Notes: a model not told the origin generated them from the letters alone. A stretch of 64,000 nt of DNA from Artocarpus heterophyllus (GCA_025403435.1 CM046337.1:1495501-1559500), one strand, 5' to 3'. Positions 12,101 to 25,877 are shown, counted from the stretch's first letter. Numbers and translations: made by a program.

Positions 12101-15100
12101 GAGCATTTTTGAGAAGTCCCGAGCCGTCGGGAGGCATTTGTAGGCCCTCGTCGAAGAGGGTGTCGATGGCCGTGAAGTATGGAAAACCAAGTTTTTGATT
12201 AACAAATAAAGTCTGCATGGAAGGTACCAAGGCATGAAGGCCTGAGTATACCGTCTTTGCTTGAAATGTCGTTTGCTTCACTTCAGAAAATGCTTCATCC
12301 CTTGGAACATACACACTCCCACTTCTTTTCTCCGACAATGGATCTGTATAGTTTTTTGAAAAAAAAAAAAAATAATAAATAAATTAGAAAACAAGAAGAA
12401 ATAAATTTTAACAACAGTATTAAATGTGAAAAATTAATACACGTTTCGAGAGTATTTTAAAGATATCTTTATTAACAGGACACTAATTTAATATCAGTAT
12501 TTTAATGCATGTGTGTGTCAAGTTGCCTCATAATTAATGAGCCACTTGGAGCTAAAACATGATAAAGGCTTTCAAGTTCTTTTTTATATTATACAGTTCT
12601 CACATATTATAATAAAAAACAAAAATCTGTTATAGTGTAAAGCTCTCATATACTACAATTTTTAAGTTCTAACCTTAACTAACTAATTTAACAAACACAC
12701 TCAAAAAAGACAAACAATGTTATAAAAATTAATTAATAAGTTGAATTTAATTTTCAAATTAAAAAAGACAAAAAAAAGAAGAAGAAAGCAACTATTGCTA
12801 GTAGATATGTCAAAACCCCACGACAATCGACATAAAAAAAATTACATCAAATTATTGTTATAAAATTAAAATGTCGCAATAATCTGAATATCTTAAAAAA
12901 TCATTAATGATATGGTAATTATTTTAATAATATCATATTTTGTATTAAAAAATTACATAGTAATTTTTTAATGATTTTATTTTAAGACATAAAGAATATT
13001 TACAAACCGGAGTTATATTTTAATTCAATGAACATAATTAAGTTATTTGTCTCATTAGCCTCATAATTAATTTGTCACCCTTCCTATTACTCTGGGCCTA
13101 GTTATCACACAGTTTTTTCATTATTATTGTTGTTGTTGTTATTAATTATTTGAAGGGCACACACGCTAAATAGTGTAACGGTCATGTTCCCTCAAATTAA
13201 CGAAGAAAATATCTGTAGCTAGGGACAGTTCAAGAAATCCAAACCTTGACAAAAGTCCTATTTGGCATGGTGGTTAAAATCATTGGTTAGAACTGTAAAC
13301 ATTATAGCATGCGAGAGCTTTACACTATAGCAATTTTTTTCTTTTTATTGTAGCATGTAAGAACTTTACACTATTCTTAATTGAAAAGTTGATTAAAATA
13401 AGGCTATTAAAAAAAAAGCAAAAATTAGTTTCCTTGACATAATAATTAGAAACATGATATTTATTCATGTGTGAAATAATTATGTGGATCTAGGAATTAA
13501 AAAATAAAAGTCAATAATAACTAATATTCGAATACAAACCTGTCTTAGTTCGAGGACGGCCAGTCCGACAGCGTCTAGGATAAGGGTGTTGTTTGCCACC
13601 AAGAACAGGCCTTTTGAGGTCTGCACTTTTGTCTGGATCTCCAAGATCATTGTATACATCATAATCATATATCCTCTCAAAACTCTTCCTCTCTCCTTCA
13701 CCATTTCCTCTCAAGCTCTCTAGCTCTTCTTTTCTCAGCCTCTTCAGTCCACTTGGCGTTTCTGATGGCAAATATGACTGCTCCAAAGTAAAAAAATAAA
13801 ATGAAATAACCAATTAATTATCGATATTAATGTATTATTATTATTATTATCAAGGGGTGTTTAGGAGAATATTTTTCTACACAAGTTAAAAAAATATTTC
13901 ACAAATAGTACTGAGCTTCTGATTATATTTACTTGTATCACTATCATATCAAATTATTTTAGTAATTAATTGCATGCAAAATGAAAAATATGTTTGGCAA
14001 AATTAGCACTAATTATTAAAATTTTTTATTGTTAACAATAAAAAATTTTTGCATGATATATTTTCAAAGTAGCAATAAACTATTTTTTAATGTATGTAGA
14101 AAACTTTTAAAAAATTCCTATTTAGAATCATTTTTTCCTTTTTAAAAAAATACCCTTTTCATTCTTATGGGTTAAAACTCTATTACTCACAAACTGTAAG
14201 CATGGCGTCTATTATGTAGTATATTTTTTAGATTGGGACCTATAATTTTGTTATAAAATATGGGGTTAAATATAATTGCTTCTTTCAAAAGGGAAACAAA
14301 AGTCAATGATTACACGAGAATTACTTTACTCTCAATAATTAACATTTTCAAAAGCATATTCCAAAAAATAAAGTTGAAAAGTACTCTTCACGCCCATCAT
14401 TTTCAGCAAAAACAAAAAACGAAAAATACAAAATAATGTCCTTTTTAAAATGTAATATAGCTTAGTTATTGTCGTACGTAAAAAGTCCTTGCCTTGTTTG
14501 TGAAAAAGACTCTCTTTCGACGATTGTCGAACTTTGAATGGAGCCAAGAGTTGCAGCTAACGTTGAGGGTTTCACCAGGTAAACCATCAACGACAATATC
14601 CTTGAGGAACATCTCTTTGTGGTGCTCATTCTCCACAAGAATTGCACCAACTCTCCCAAAATCTTTTGGAACTTCAAACTCTGCTTCGTATAATACCCCT
14701 CCATTTTTGTCCTTGCCAATTCTTCGTGCATAATCTTTAATTGTCTCCTTCTCTTGTCCAGTTTCTAATTCACCGTATCATCATAAGAATACATAGTCAG
14801 TCCTCATAACTAATAACTTAATCTCCGGGAGAATTTTGTGATAAAGGGTAAAAAAGTATTCTACTGCCATGTAGCACATAATTTTAAAAGATTAAATCAC
14901 ATCAAAATCACATATATAGAACTAAAAAAGTTAAATAATTTAATAAAATCAGATGAAAATTGAATGGTTAACAAACTTTGTTATCTTATCTATCATCCAT
15001 AAGATTTTTTTTGTCCCTACACGAAAAGAATTATTAAAAAAAATGTATATGTATGTATTGGATGCATGACATGATTGATATTTGTATGTATGTATGTATG

Positions 15101-16978
15101 TATGTCTTCATTTTCACGTGATGGGGATTTTGTAATTGGCTTGGACCACAGTCATTTATATTAACTTGGGACCATGTCTAGCGTGAAAACTAACACGAAA
15201 TATATTTTACATTAATTAGTCCAATGTAGGAATTCATAAAAATTGATTGGATATGTTCTATGCGACAAACAACTACACCACATGTTTGAAAGATACGCCA
15301 AAGGCAATATCTATTATTTTAGAAAGAATGACGAATGTTAATTAGACTTTCTGCTAAGTAGACAATTACTGATTATTATATATCGATTGTTAGATAAGCT
15401 GATTGGAGACAGCTTTCTGGCTAGTATTCCGTTCATAAGCGGATGTGTTTGACTTTTTTATTTTTTTTGGAAAAAATTTCTTTCATACGAGATGATATTA
15501 TTTAAATTATGTGCAATCAAAAGAATAAAAAATGTTTTGTTCACCTTTTTTTGTCATAAAGATATTTATCTATGCTGATCATGTTTTCCTTCCTTTTCCT
15601 TCTTTTCTTTTTTACCAGAAGATTTTTTTTTATCACATTTCATTATGTTTGAACTTTCTAACTTTTAAGTTTTAAGAGCACTAAAAAGTACAACCAATTC
15701 AATTACTCGGATTTATCAGCTCCCTCTTAAAACTGTCCAAACCAACAGATAAATGGTACGGATGAGATTAGGGCAGAGCAGGTATGCCAGCCCTTATAAC
15801 TTAACATGAGGAGGGGTCGATACCCGTAGATTATCCATTTTTGCAGTACAAATGACGACTATAGTAAAAAGAGAGCACTAAAAGCTGTTAGCTCATTTTT
15901 AGCTTCTGAATTGTAAGAAAAATCTTATTTTAGTCCGTAACTCATAACTCCCTGAATATTTAAGTCTTTGATATCCTAAATTAGTATTTTTTTGTCCATC
16001 TAACTATTAAAGGTGCGGCAACCCTGTTTCAACTACATAATTGAAACAACAGCAGTGTGAAGCTCTCATATGTTATAGTGGGAAGAAAAAATAGACTACA
16101 ATATAGAGCTCTTATATGCTATAGTAAAATCGTTTCAACTTTTAGTTTTGATTGTGTTGTCAAACACACTCTAAATCTCAAACAAAAGTATACATGACTT
16201 CCTTCCACTTACGCCCTAACATTTAAAAATACAAAATTAGCTCCCACTAGACCGAAGATACTCCTCACATGTAATTTTTCTATCATATTTTAGCAATCGG
16301 TTGGACAGAAAGATTAATATGAGATAATTTAATGGATCAAAGAGTCACTTAATTGCTTCATAAGTCAAAAACCAAATTCAAATTCGATCTATTCAGGAAC
16401 CAAAAATAAGATTAATGCTATTGAAAAATAAAAATAATAAAGAGAATGCATTAGAAAGCAGGCTGCTTTATGTGAATGTTTTTTTGCCTAACACATCTTT
16501 TTGGCCCTAATTTGGGCATTTAACAAAATTCCATTTTTGTGGTAGTGGAACTCTAGGGATCCGTTATATTTTAATGAAATTGTATGTATTTATGTATGTG
16601 TGTATATGTGTGTGTGAAATTTTAATAGTACGTACTGGGGTGGAGCTCCGCGCTAACAAGCTCAATGAGGAGGGATTTGCCGAGCAAATCCTGAATATCA
16701 TCGAGTCCTCTCTGCAAACCAAGATTTGCCAAAACCCCTCCAACGGTAGGGTTCACCGTCGCAACAGCTTTAACCTTGGTGGACTTCTCGGCACCGCTCA
16801 AGGCGGCTTTTACGTTGCCGGGAACTGCGGCGCCGAGCTGAACGTTTTTTGGCTTATTCTTAGGGCATGTTATGGAGGGCCTTATGCAAACTGGTAGTCC
16901 AATGCCATGGACGAATGGCTTTGGCAACAGGAAGAGATTTTGGATAGATTGTGTTTGATGAACTTGGGGCTTCAACAT
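9138..16978 (-). CDS. Type 2 (chloroplast) 13-lipoxygenase, LOX copy 1, nine exons
   Basis: The product adds O2 to linoleate/linolenate at C-13 in plastids, the first step to jasmonates and C6 volatiles. Exons on the minus strand are 16978-16636, 14764-14493, 13777-13540, 12343-12029, 11902-11817, 11465-11355, 11241-10940, 10544-10278 and 9897-9138. Phases agree throughout and give about 897 aa, the usual type 2 length. A roughly 60-residue Ser/Lys-rich N-terminus fits a transit peptide. A PLAT/LH2 domain follows (exons 1-2), then the catalytic domain. Iron ligands are all present: His in GFHQL and SHW (about 550 and 555), His and Asn in HAAVN (about 747, 751), and the C-terminal Ile of SISI. 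The specificity pair is Ser-Phe in [10 protein letters not shown], as in 13-LOX. Intron 2 has a GC donor (AAG|GCAAGG). Exon 3 has a tandem GAGCAG acceptor; the CAG gives the conserved join. No lesion was found. Confidence 0.93.
13250..13390. repeat. Dispersed MITE-like repeat in LOX copy 1 intron 3-4 region
   Basis: The phrase GCGAGAGCTTTACACTATAG and its near-inverse TGTAAAGCTCTCATATACTACA recur at about 12,630-12,700, 13,250-13,390, 16,040-16,175 and 18,005-18,175. They sit beside TTTGGCATGGTGGTT-like or CAAACACACTC-like ends. The pattern of short inverted units is MITE-like. Boundaries and target duplications were not resolved. Confidence 0.4.
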
Positions 16979-17109
16979 TTGATTTGATGTTTTTTTTTTT
17001 TTTCTGAGGGCTTTGCTTGGTTAAATTATCTAACTAGATAAATATCTAGGAATGATATATAGTAACAATATTAGACCTATGAGCTTGGAATGGTTAAGAT
17101 GATGATGAT

Positions 17110-17135
17110 GAAGCTCTCTTCTTATAGGAGAAAAA
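17110..17135 (-). promoter_or_regulatory. Possible TATA box of LOX copy 1
   Basis: On the minus strand the sequence CTCCTATAAGAAGAG lies about 140 bases upstream of the LOX start codon at 16978 and is followed by a purine/CT-rich leader. Position and sequence suit a plant TATA box, but nothing else confirms it. Confidence 0.3.
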
Positions 17136-19756
17136 TAAGAGAGAGACATAGAGACCAGGGATATATTTTATTCTTCCTCATTTTCCATGCGTGAATTATA
17201 AAAATATCTTTTAATTTTTTATTTTTGGATACGGTTGGTACAGATTCAGATTTATGGAAATATCTTTTTTCCGACGGTGTTGATATCAATGGATGTGGCA
17301 ACACATCCTTCCCGAGAAAATTTCAATAAGAGATGCAACATGTCTGTTTCATTATCATATTAGGTCTTATGAGAACAAATACTAAAAAAAAATTAGATTT
17401 TTAGTTACAATAATTTTTAGTAAAACTTTTAGTCACAATAAAATACTATGACTAATATCTAATTAATCATAAACTTTAATTTAATTTTTGTTGTGACTAA
17501 AACTTTTAGCTACACAAATTTTTAGTCATAATTTCATAACTAAAAGTTGTAGCTAAAAGTTTTAATCACAACACAAAATTGAACTAAAATTTAAGACTAA
17601 ATACATATTAGTCATAGCATTTTGTTATGACTAAAAGTTTTGTTAAAAACTGTTGTGCCTAAAATCGAGTTCTTAGAAGTAAAACGAGCTACTTATTACT
17701 CCTACCTATTTGAATGTTTTCCATGAACAAATAATTTTTCCTTTTTTTACTTCTGAATAAAAATTGTAGTAAACAACGTTTTCAAAGTTTTCAAAAAACT
17801 AAATTTTGTAAATAACAAGTTTTGAAAATGTATGCAGAAAATAACACATTTACTTATTAAATAAAAATTCTATTTACTATAAGTAGAAAGTAACATATTA
17901 CTGATTAAATAAGAAATCTATTTGCTATAAGTAAAAAATATTACCTAAAAATTTTTGTTATATATTTATTTAATTCAATTATTTACTGTAAAAAATATAT
18001 ATTTTTTACGGTATCGGCTGTTTGATTGAGTGGTTTCTACCATAAACTCAGTTATAAACAATGTAAAGCTTTTACATATTACAGTAGCAATAAAAAATTA
18101 TTATAGTATAAAACTCTCATATATTACAATAAAAATAGTTTTAACCAACAATTTATACCAAACTTCTAAACACCACATGTGTCGCCATGTATCCCTTGGA
18201 AGGCCACAACTCTTGCGATTCCATGGAAAAGTTGGGCACGTGTCCGTATACACAAAAATCAAGAAATGTCAACTCATTTTATGGCGGCCCACAAGTTGGA
18301 AAACAAACGTACAAGACAGAATATTTAATGTCCATCAAACCTTATGTCCGTAGGTTTGTAGTTCAACGAAAAACAGAACCGCCTTTAATATTCCACCAAC
18401 ATTGAGGAAAAGAATAGCCAATTGCATAATACTCGTAGCAAAAATAATTTTCTACTGTAGTTAAAAAAAATAATTTTCGTGTCTTTCAATCATCAAGGAA
18501 TCTAGAAGATATTCGGATAAAAGAATATAACTTAGAACGCGACCAAATGACAATAATCACTCTCAATTTTTGCTCTGCCAATTTTTAGCGGTACTCCATA
18601 CTTAGGAGCAACTCGATTCTTAATTAGGTGGGTAAAAATGTCTGACCACAAAAAGTTTAATGAGCACATGATGTATTGAAAATTCCCACCCCCCGGGGAC
18701 GCAAACAAATGCTTAGTTTTTTGAAAAGGAAAGTAAAATGTTGTGGCTAAAATTGCTTTGTTTTTTATAAAAGAAATACTTAAATTAATTTTTATTATGA
18801 CTAAAATTTTAATTACAAGATTTTTAATCACGACATGTTTCTGTAACTAAAAGTTATAGTCACAATAGAAATTTAATTAGAGTTTTAGTCACATAAAAAC
18901 ATTATCATTAAAAATTTTATTAATAATTGTTTTGACTAAAAGTTTTATTTTTTTAATATTTTTTAATTTAAACTGCATTGCCAGGCCCATGTGGCCAACA
19001 AAATAAAGAGCAAAAGCAGGTCGGGAAACAACACGGTTAAGTATATTGAAATTATATGGGTTCCACTCCAACTAAATACCACCACTGTGAAGAACAACTA
19101 AAGATTGATTAATGAACCTTCAAAAAAAAAAGGGATTAATTTATGGACCACCATAAATTTATTTTCTTATGTATTTCATGCTAAACAACAAAAAGATAAA
19201 TATGCACCATCTTTAAACTAGGGGAGCCCTTTCATCCATGCCTTATCTTGTAGCTTTCTTCGAAAGGAATACAAACTAAAAACGTGCATAGAATTGACTG
19301 GTCTTTGGATATTTTCCAGCTCCAGGCCAAACAAAAAAACAAGAGTACTTGAGTGATATATTAAATAGCAGGAGACTACTATTTTTAATTTAAAAACTGT
19401 ACCATATGAGACGATAGTATGGTCGTTTTTTGTTTTACATTTTATAAACTGCTGAGAGATTTATATTTTGAATAATTCATATTAAAGAGTTTAAACTGTA
19501 CGTCAAACAGAGATGTTTGACAAGGACCTTCAATTATTTTCATAGGCTATTTTTAACCTTCAATTATTGCCATACACTATTTATTTATTTTTTTACTTTT
19601 TATGTCATATGATCACAATCATAATCATTAATCATCTGACGTCCAATATTCTCATCAATGCTATCATCTAATTAAATTTGCAATAAAAAAAGTGCGTAAT
19701 AGAATGAAGCTAAAAAGAAAAGTAAATTAAGAGAGCTGAATAGATTAGTTTAGAAT
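17136..19756. other. Intergenic stretch between LOX copy 1 and first solo LTR
   Basis: No gene is seen. It contains a foldback MITE at 17,398-17,664, a diverged relative at about 18,785-18,947, two imperfect copies of a roughly 45-bp AT-rich unit near 17,850-17,940, and one copy of the dispersed TGTAAAGCTCTCATAT repeat near 18,050. Open frames here are short and not protein-like. Confidence 0.45.
17398..17664. mobile_element. Foldback MITE with about 60-bp inverted arms
   Basis: The left arm (17,398-17,458) and right arm (17,605-17,664) are inverted copies sharing AAAACTTTTAGTCA and CTATGACTAATAT. The centre also carries repeated ACTTTTAG/CTAAAAGT units. A partial relative with the same words lies at about 18,785-18,947. 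A target duplication could not be fixed, so the superfamily is open. Confidence 0.5.
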
Positions 19757-21898
19757 TGTAACACTTAGAAATTTAATTAAGTATAATTAGTGTGTAACTG
19801 GTGAATTAGTATGCCTTAATGTATTTTGAACTTAATTTAATTATTTTGTAATATTTTTCAATTTATTTGATCTATTTATTATTTTAATTATTTTAATTAT
19901 TATTTTAAATTTTTGAAACAAAACAATTTGTCAAATTCCAAACAAGTCTCTTTTTTGCTAAAAACACAGATAACTTGATAGACTTTTAAGAAAAACAAAG
20001 TGCAGCCCATGGTTTTCTCAAACCAGCTACCCCCTTCTTCTTCTATTTATTCTCTCCTCTCCCTCTCTTCTTTCCCTCGCTCTCACCCTCTCTCACAGAT
20101 TCTCTCTTTCTTCTCTTTTTTTTTTGAATTTCCACTGATTCGGGGCAAGGAATCGAAGCCCAAGTCTCCAATAATCCTTGCAAAAACGTCCATTGAGGTT
20201 AGCTTACTCTTCCTCTCTTTTGAAATTTCAAATTTCAAAGTTTAGTTTCAAAATGTTTAATCTTTCTTGCATTTCGTAATCTGAGTTTTTCTAAGCTTAG
20301 AAAACCTTAAATCTAAGTTTGTAGCACCTGAATTATCATGAATCTAACCTGGATTGAACAAAAATCGAGCTAAATTAAGTTTTTATATTTTTCTTTATTT
20401 TCAAATTTATTTGAAAATGCTTGTGAAAAAACTTGTTGAAATATGTTTAAATATGTTCTATTATATTTATTTATCATCCTTGAACTTTATTTATGCTATG
20501 GAAATTGAGAAAGTAGGTTTAAATGGGTTTTGAGCCCGGATTGGCCGAGGCTTGAAATCTAGAAAATTTTAGATTTCGACAAATCAACAGGCCGAACTTA
20601 AAATTTGGCAGCTAGATTCATATCTTCGACAGACTAGATTCAAGCAAGTTCGGTAGGCCAGACCCAATGGTCAGTAGGTCGAACAGAACAATTCAGCAGG
20701 CCGGACTAGGAATTCAGCAGGCTGATCAGACTTCAAAAAAATGATTGTTTTCAAAATGATTGTTTTTCACCGATTTTTGCTGTTTAAAATGCACATAGAG
20801 ACTTTGACTTTGTGATATAATTTTGTGATTATTAAAGGCATACCAAGACACCATGAGTTAGCATAGTAATGTAGAAAATTCTAAGGTAAATGTTGATAAA
20901 CTTAGTTTATCTTTAAGGTTGTTCATGGTTTCGTGGAGCTAATGTAAAACGGGTTAGGACTACAGTGTTGGGCTCCAGTACGGAATATCAAGGTAGGACT
21001 CCAAACCTCTTTCGTTGGTAGCCATAAAGTGATTTCTCTTAAAGTGTTTTTAAGAAACGTGTGAGAAAAAAATTATCAGTTGTTTTCATTAACTGTTGAA
21101 TAATGAATGAACATAATGAATGGCATAATGAACGTAAATGCATATACCTAGTAAAATGAGACCTAAATAGTGATATAGAACCGGATGTGTTACGAGGACC
21201 GCTTGGAATAATATAAAGGAGCATAATGCCATACTCAGAGATCGGGTCGTGTAAGAGTCTGACCTTAGGGGCAGGTCCTAAAACCCAGTTGGGCCATTAC
21301 AGTGGTGTTTACAATGGCTTTGCCTAAGACTAAATAATGAGACTATTTCTGGATGAACAATGAATTAAATGGTAAGAATGAATTTAATAAATTTTATTTA
21401 TTTACTGTGTTTTATAATTTAGATGCAAAGGCCAAATTTTTATAACTGAATTAAATGTTTTCCAAAGCTTAGTCCTACTAAGCCTTCCACTCATATTGTT
21501 TTAAACCTTTTCCCCCTTGGTAGATTGTAGCTTATGACTGATTGGGACTCCACCGAGCAGACGCGTGGACTGTAAGATTCCTAGTTTAAGGTTAATTACT
21601 TATCTTAATTCAAGGCATGTAATATATAAATTTTATTTCTCATATTAGACTGTGATTGTAATATGTTATTGTCCATACTATGTGTGTGCACAAATCTGGG
21701 TCCGGTGGGGCCTATCTTGTATTTGCTTGTATTGATTTATCTTTATTACTTTACTTCATTAACTTGCTTTAAATAGGGTTATAAATTGTCACGTTTTTAA
21801 ATAACTCAAAATTATTTAATCGGTAATTTTTATTAAAAATCTAGCTTAATTAACTTAATTACTCCACCACGTCACTACCCGATTCGGTGTTCATGACA
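19757..21898 (+). mobile_element. Solo LTR, family A copy 1, 2142 bp, TSD AGAAT
   Basis: It begins TGTAACACTTAG and ends GTTCATGACA and is flanked by the perfect 5-bp duplication AGAAT (19,752-19,756 and 21,899-21,903). It shares ordered blocks with the copies at 27,602 and 32,145: a CT-rich leader after TCTATTTATTCTCTC, a tract of GCAGGCCG-type repeats, GGAGCTAA, TTGGTAGCC, a GATCGGGTCGTGTA block, TACTAAGCC/GAGCCTT, and a GTGTGTGCACA motif near the 3' end. There is no internal domain beside it. Size and ends suit a Ty3/Gypsy LTR, but that is inference. Confidence 0.8.
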
Positions 21899-22999
21899 AG
21901 AATAAAGTATAAAAAGTTGCCTTTTCATATAGATTTATTTTAAACCGTTAAATTTATATCATGTTTGGTTAGATTTACATGCTTTTTATTTTAATGTAAT
22001 TTTGACTAGTATTTATTATATAAAACTTAGGTTGGAATATCATGGTCTCTTGCTCAACATCTCTTTGCCAACCTTCTGTTTTGTTTTGCACTTTTTTAGT
22101 CTACTACTTTCAAATCGAAAAGAATAAGTTGTTAATGTTGTTGCTATATATATATATATATATATTTTTTTGGAAATAAATCTACGAAATAAGAAAATGA
22201 TGCTAATACTTTTTTTTCTTTTGTTTAGAGACTACATTTGATATTATTTGCCATATTTAATGTTTTTCATTTAACAAATGAACTACTTTTGGCATTTTTT
22301 TAGTTTTAAGGACTAAATTTAGTACAACTTTTAATATAGGGACTAGTTTTTTAGCATTGGAACTATTTTTAAAATGAGAAGGTAGTTCAAACGCCTTTTA
22401 TGAGATAAAACTAATGGTATTTATCCGAATAATAGAGGGATCATTTATAAAAAAAAATGTTTATTATGGAACAAAATTAATTATATAAACTTATTTTAAA
22501 GAGAAAAAAAATTCAAGCACTATTCATAGACCATTTATCGCTTTTTGTTGTCTAGTTTTTAAATAATAGTGTAGAGAAAGTAGGGAGTTTAGGTGCGTTA
22601 CTTATAATTATTTGAATTATTTAATACAGGAGATTTCAGTACATTATTTATTGTAACTGAGAATTATTTGAATTATTTATTGTACAAAACAATTAAAGTA
22701 AAGTTTATTAAGAGAACAAAAAAGTGCAGTATAAAAGAGTGAATTGAACAAAATTAACATTGAAAAAGTAGCAAAACTTATGATATGATAGATACATTTA
22801 CTTAATTATACAACAACGATTTGATTTGTAACTGGAAGTAGTTTTGCATCAAAAACCACAGTAAAAAAACTTTACATCATATAATAAGGTACTTAGATAC
22901 AAACTTATCGATAGACTATAGCCACAACTTCTTATCAACTATTTGTACACGCTCCTAGAAAGGAGCAACACCATGGTACAACTGCTTGTTAGCCCGGAA

Positions 23000-23290
23000 C
23001 ATATTCATTCATGTAGATAGGGCTAGTCTTAAATCTGACACCAGATTATTCTAGCATTTGTAATTTTTTTTTGTCAAAAATATAATTTTTGTCATGTATT
23101 TGTGCAAGATTTAATTTGTTGAAATATAACCTTTAATGTTACATTTTTTTTGGACACAATTATTAAGTGTAATATGTGAACGAACTAAAAGCCATACAAA
23201 CTACTAATAAAGTTACATTTTTAAATGAAGAAATGTATAAAAGTCGGACCGGTCTAGTATCAAATTAGAGGCAAGCCCTATGAATATGTG
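23000..23290. mobile_element. Possible inverted-arm (MITE-like) element
   Basis: CATATTCAT...AGGGCTAGTC at about 23,000-23,030 reads as an imperfect inverted copy of GGCAAGCCCTATGAATATG at 23,270-23,290. The similarity extends inward through TGACACCAGA and TCTAGTATCA. No clear target duplication was found. Confidence 0.3.
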
Positions 23291-25746
23291 TATATATATT
23301 ACATCGGGCACTGTCCTACTGGTATATGATAATTATGAACGGCCACAATTCCTCTTTCTTTAATATGAGATGTAGATCGAGCTTGTGTATGCTAGATTGA
23401 GTTTCATTGTACAAATCATAGGTTTAAATAGTCGGTTGATCATTTCAGAATTAATATAGTAATACTTAATTATCATCTTCATAAATATTGTTGATATTGT
23501 ATAAATTCTACTTTCATTCTTGATTAGATACTGAACAAAATTGAGTGCGAACGTTATAATTGAGGCCATTCTTCGAACTTTTTGCTTGATTTTAAACATG
23601 ACAAAATCTCACCAGCTGTCGTATGATTTTGCCCTTTTGAGGACGAAATTAAAGTAGCAACGTCAAAGATGATCATCACGTGGCTTTTGATGACTTGTCG
23701 TTTATAAACTATGGTCCAACCCTAACTTGTAGGGTATTACTTCTGGAATAATTTAATTTAATTTACGTGGCTATGAGTAAGGCAACACGTTTTTAATATA
23801 AGGTCACGGAAATTGCTGGCTTTTCTGGGTCCGTCTGTTTGTTACTGATCTCAAATATCACTATCATGGACAGCATACCGCAAGCTCCACGCGATAGCTG
23901 TCAGTCAATGAGTTGGGTTCGGTGTAATAGTACAGCGTGTATTAAATTAGCATTATAATTTTTGCAGAGATAACCAAACTCAGGGCATGCTGATTGTTGT
24001 ATGGACATATGCATTGCAACCGACAAGAGAGTGATCAGACAGTGACTCCTAACCTAACAAGTTAAAAAGCTTATAATTTTATGAATGATGAGGTTATAAT
24101 CTTTCTTAAATGAAAAAGATTTTTATTTGTTTATTTATTTTTTGTTTCTTTTGACAAATTATGTATGTAACTTTGAAGATATCTATGCTAGGATTAAAAA
24201 ATATATTAATAATTATAGATTTTTTTGTTTTTCGACTGTCTATCTGTATGAGAAACTGTCTACTAGGAGTATTGTTTTTTATTTTGACGTGATTGAGGGT
24301 ATTTTCTCATTAGTTTGACGTGAAGTAAGACTTTTTTTTTTTTTTTTTGCTTCGAAGAAAAAAACAAGGGGTGGAACACGAGGATTTCTCAGAAGATCAT
24401 CCATCTTAATACTATTCTAATCTAAATGCTCTTAATTGCAGAGTTTTCATTTGGGTGGTTGCGGGCGGGTTGAGGTGGTTTAGACCTATGCTATTGCCCA
24501 ATGTAATTTATGTAATTTTTTGGACCTTTTTTTAAGAAAGTGAAAAAAAATTGTAGAAAATATAAGATGATAATACATAAAGCATTCCCAACAAGTTTGA
24601 TTGTTAAAGACAGTGACCATATTCAAAAGTACAAATTAAAAAACATAATCATTCACTGCAACAAGAAACATCAACTACATATAAAGTGATAAATAAAGTC
24701 AAGAGTCCATAAAAATTAAAGCCTATTTACTAGGTTCAAAAATAATAGAATGCTACAAATGAAATGATGACAAAGTCAAGTGTTCTTTTTCTTTTAGGAT
24801 TTTCTCTACTAATTTACTTGATTTGAATTTTGATCACTTCACAAAATAACAGGAGAATTTATAATTTCTAATATGTCAAGAGGCAGTCGAGCCCATGCTT
24901 GAAGTGTTGATTGTTCAATCATCTCTAAAATAAGAACAAAATCAAATAAATGATAAGTTTTTTTTTTAAATATATAAGCGGGCGGGTGCGGGTTGAACCC
25001 GCCCACCGAATATATGAACCCGCCTACCAGTAGGTTGCTAACGTAAACCCGTTTTTTTTTAGATGGGCAGGCGTGGGCGCGAGCGGTTGGCGGGTGCGGG
25101 GCGGTTTTTGTACAGCCCTACACCAAAGCACCTTGAATCTAGGGGCGGAGGGAATGAGGGGGCATATGACCCGACCACAACCCCCCACAAAAAAAAAAAA
25201 AGGCCATTTTTTGTCCAAAAATTTTTTTAGTACTTTTCATATATCCCTCTCTTTATCCACAAAATTTTGTATATGCCCCCTCATTCAAACTTCTCTAATT
25301 TATTCCTATTAAAATTCTTTTTTATATGTGTCTTATTAATTTTTTTGTTTCTAATTTGCCCCTACTATGATAATGTTTCTCAAATGTTCTTTTTTTTTTT
25401 TGCTTTTTAAAAAAGTATTTCCTTAAACAAGAGATGTCAAAATAGGCCGGGCTTAGTAGGCCAACGTGAACACGACATGTTAAAAAGTAGGCATAGCATG
25501 ATACGATATAATTATTAAATAGGCCTAGCCCATCCCGCATATTAAATGAGTTGGGCTTGGTGCAACTTTTGAGCACAAAATATGTTAAGGGCACAGCACA
25601 AGCATTTTAAAAGCAATATTGGAACACAATTATAAGCACAATTAAAACATGCAATTTAAAATAATTTTACTGATTTATCTTATATTTTATTAAGAAGTGC
25701 TAAATTTCTAATAGATTTAATTAAAAAATAAAAAAAATCAAATAAA

Positions 25747-25877
25747 TTTTTTATTATTGGTAAATTGTCAATATGTACTTACCCTCTTTGATTTATATGA
25801 AAAACTAAATATGTACTTATCCTCTTTGATTTATATGAAAAATTTTTTATTATTGGTAAATTGTCAATATGCACTTT
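25747..25877. repeat. Interleaved direct repeats
   Basis: TTATTATTGGTAAATTGTC occurs at about 25,750 and again at 25,847. Between them CCTCTTTGATTTATATGA occurs twice, at about 25,783 and 25,821. The order outer-inner-inner-outer suggests two successive local duplications. Confidence 0.6.

Noticed and set aside
24455..25120. hAT-like element suggested by GCGGGCGGGTGCGGG words and TTTTTGTACAGCCCTA
   Set aside because: Only the right end looks hAT-like; no matching left end or 8-bp duplication was found.
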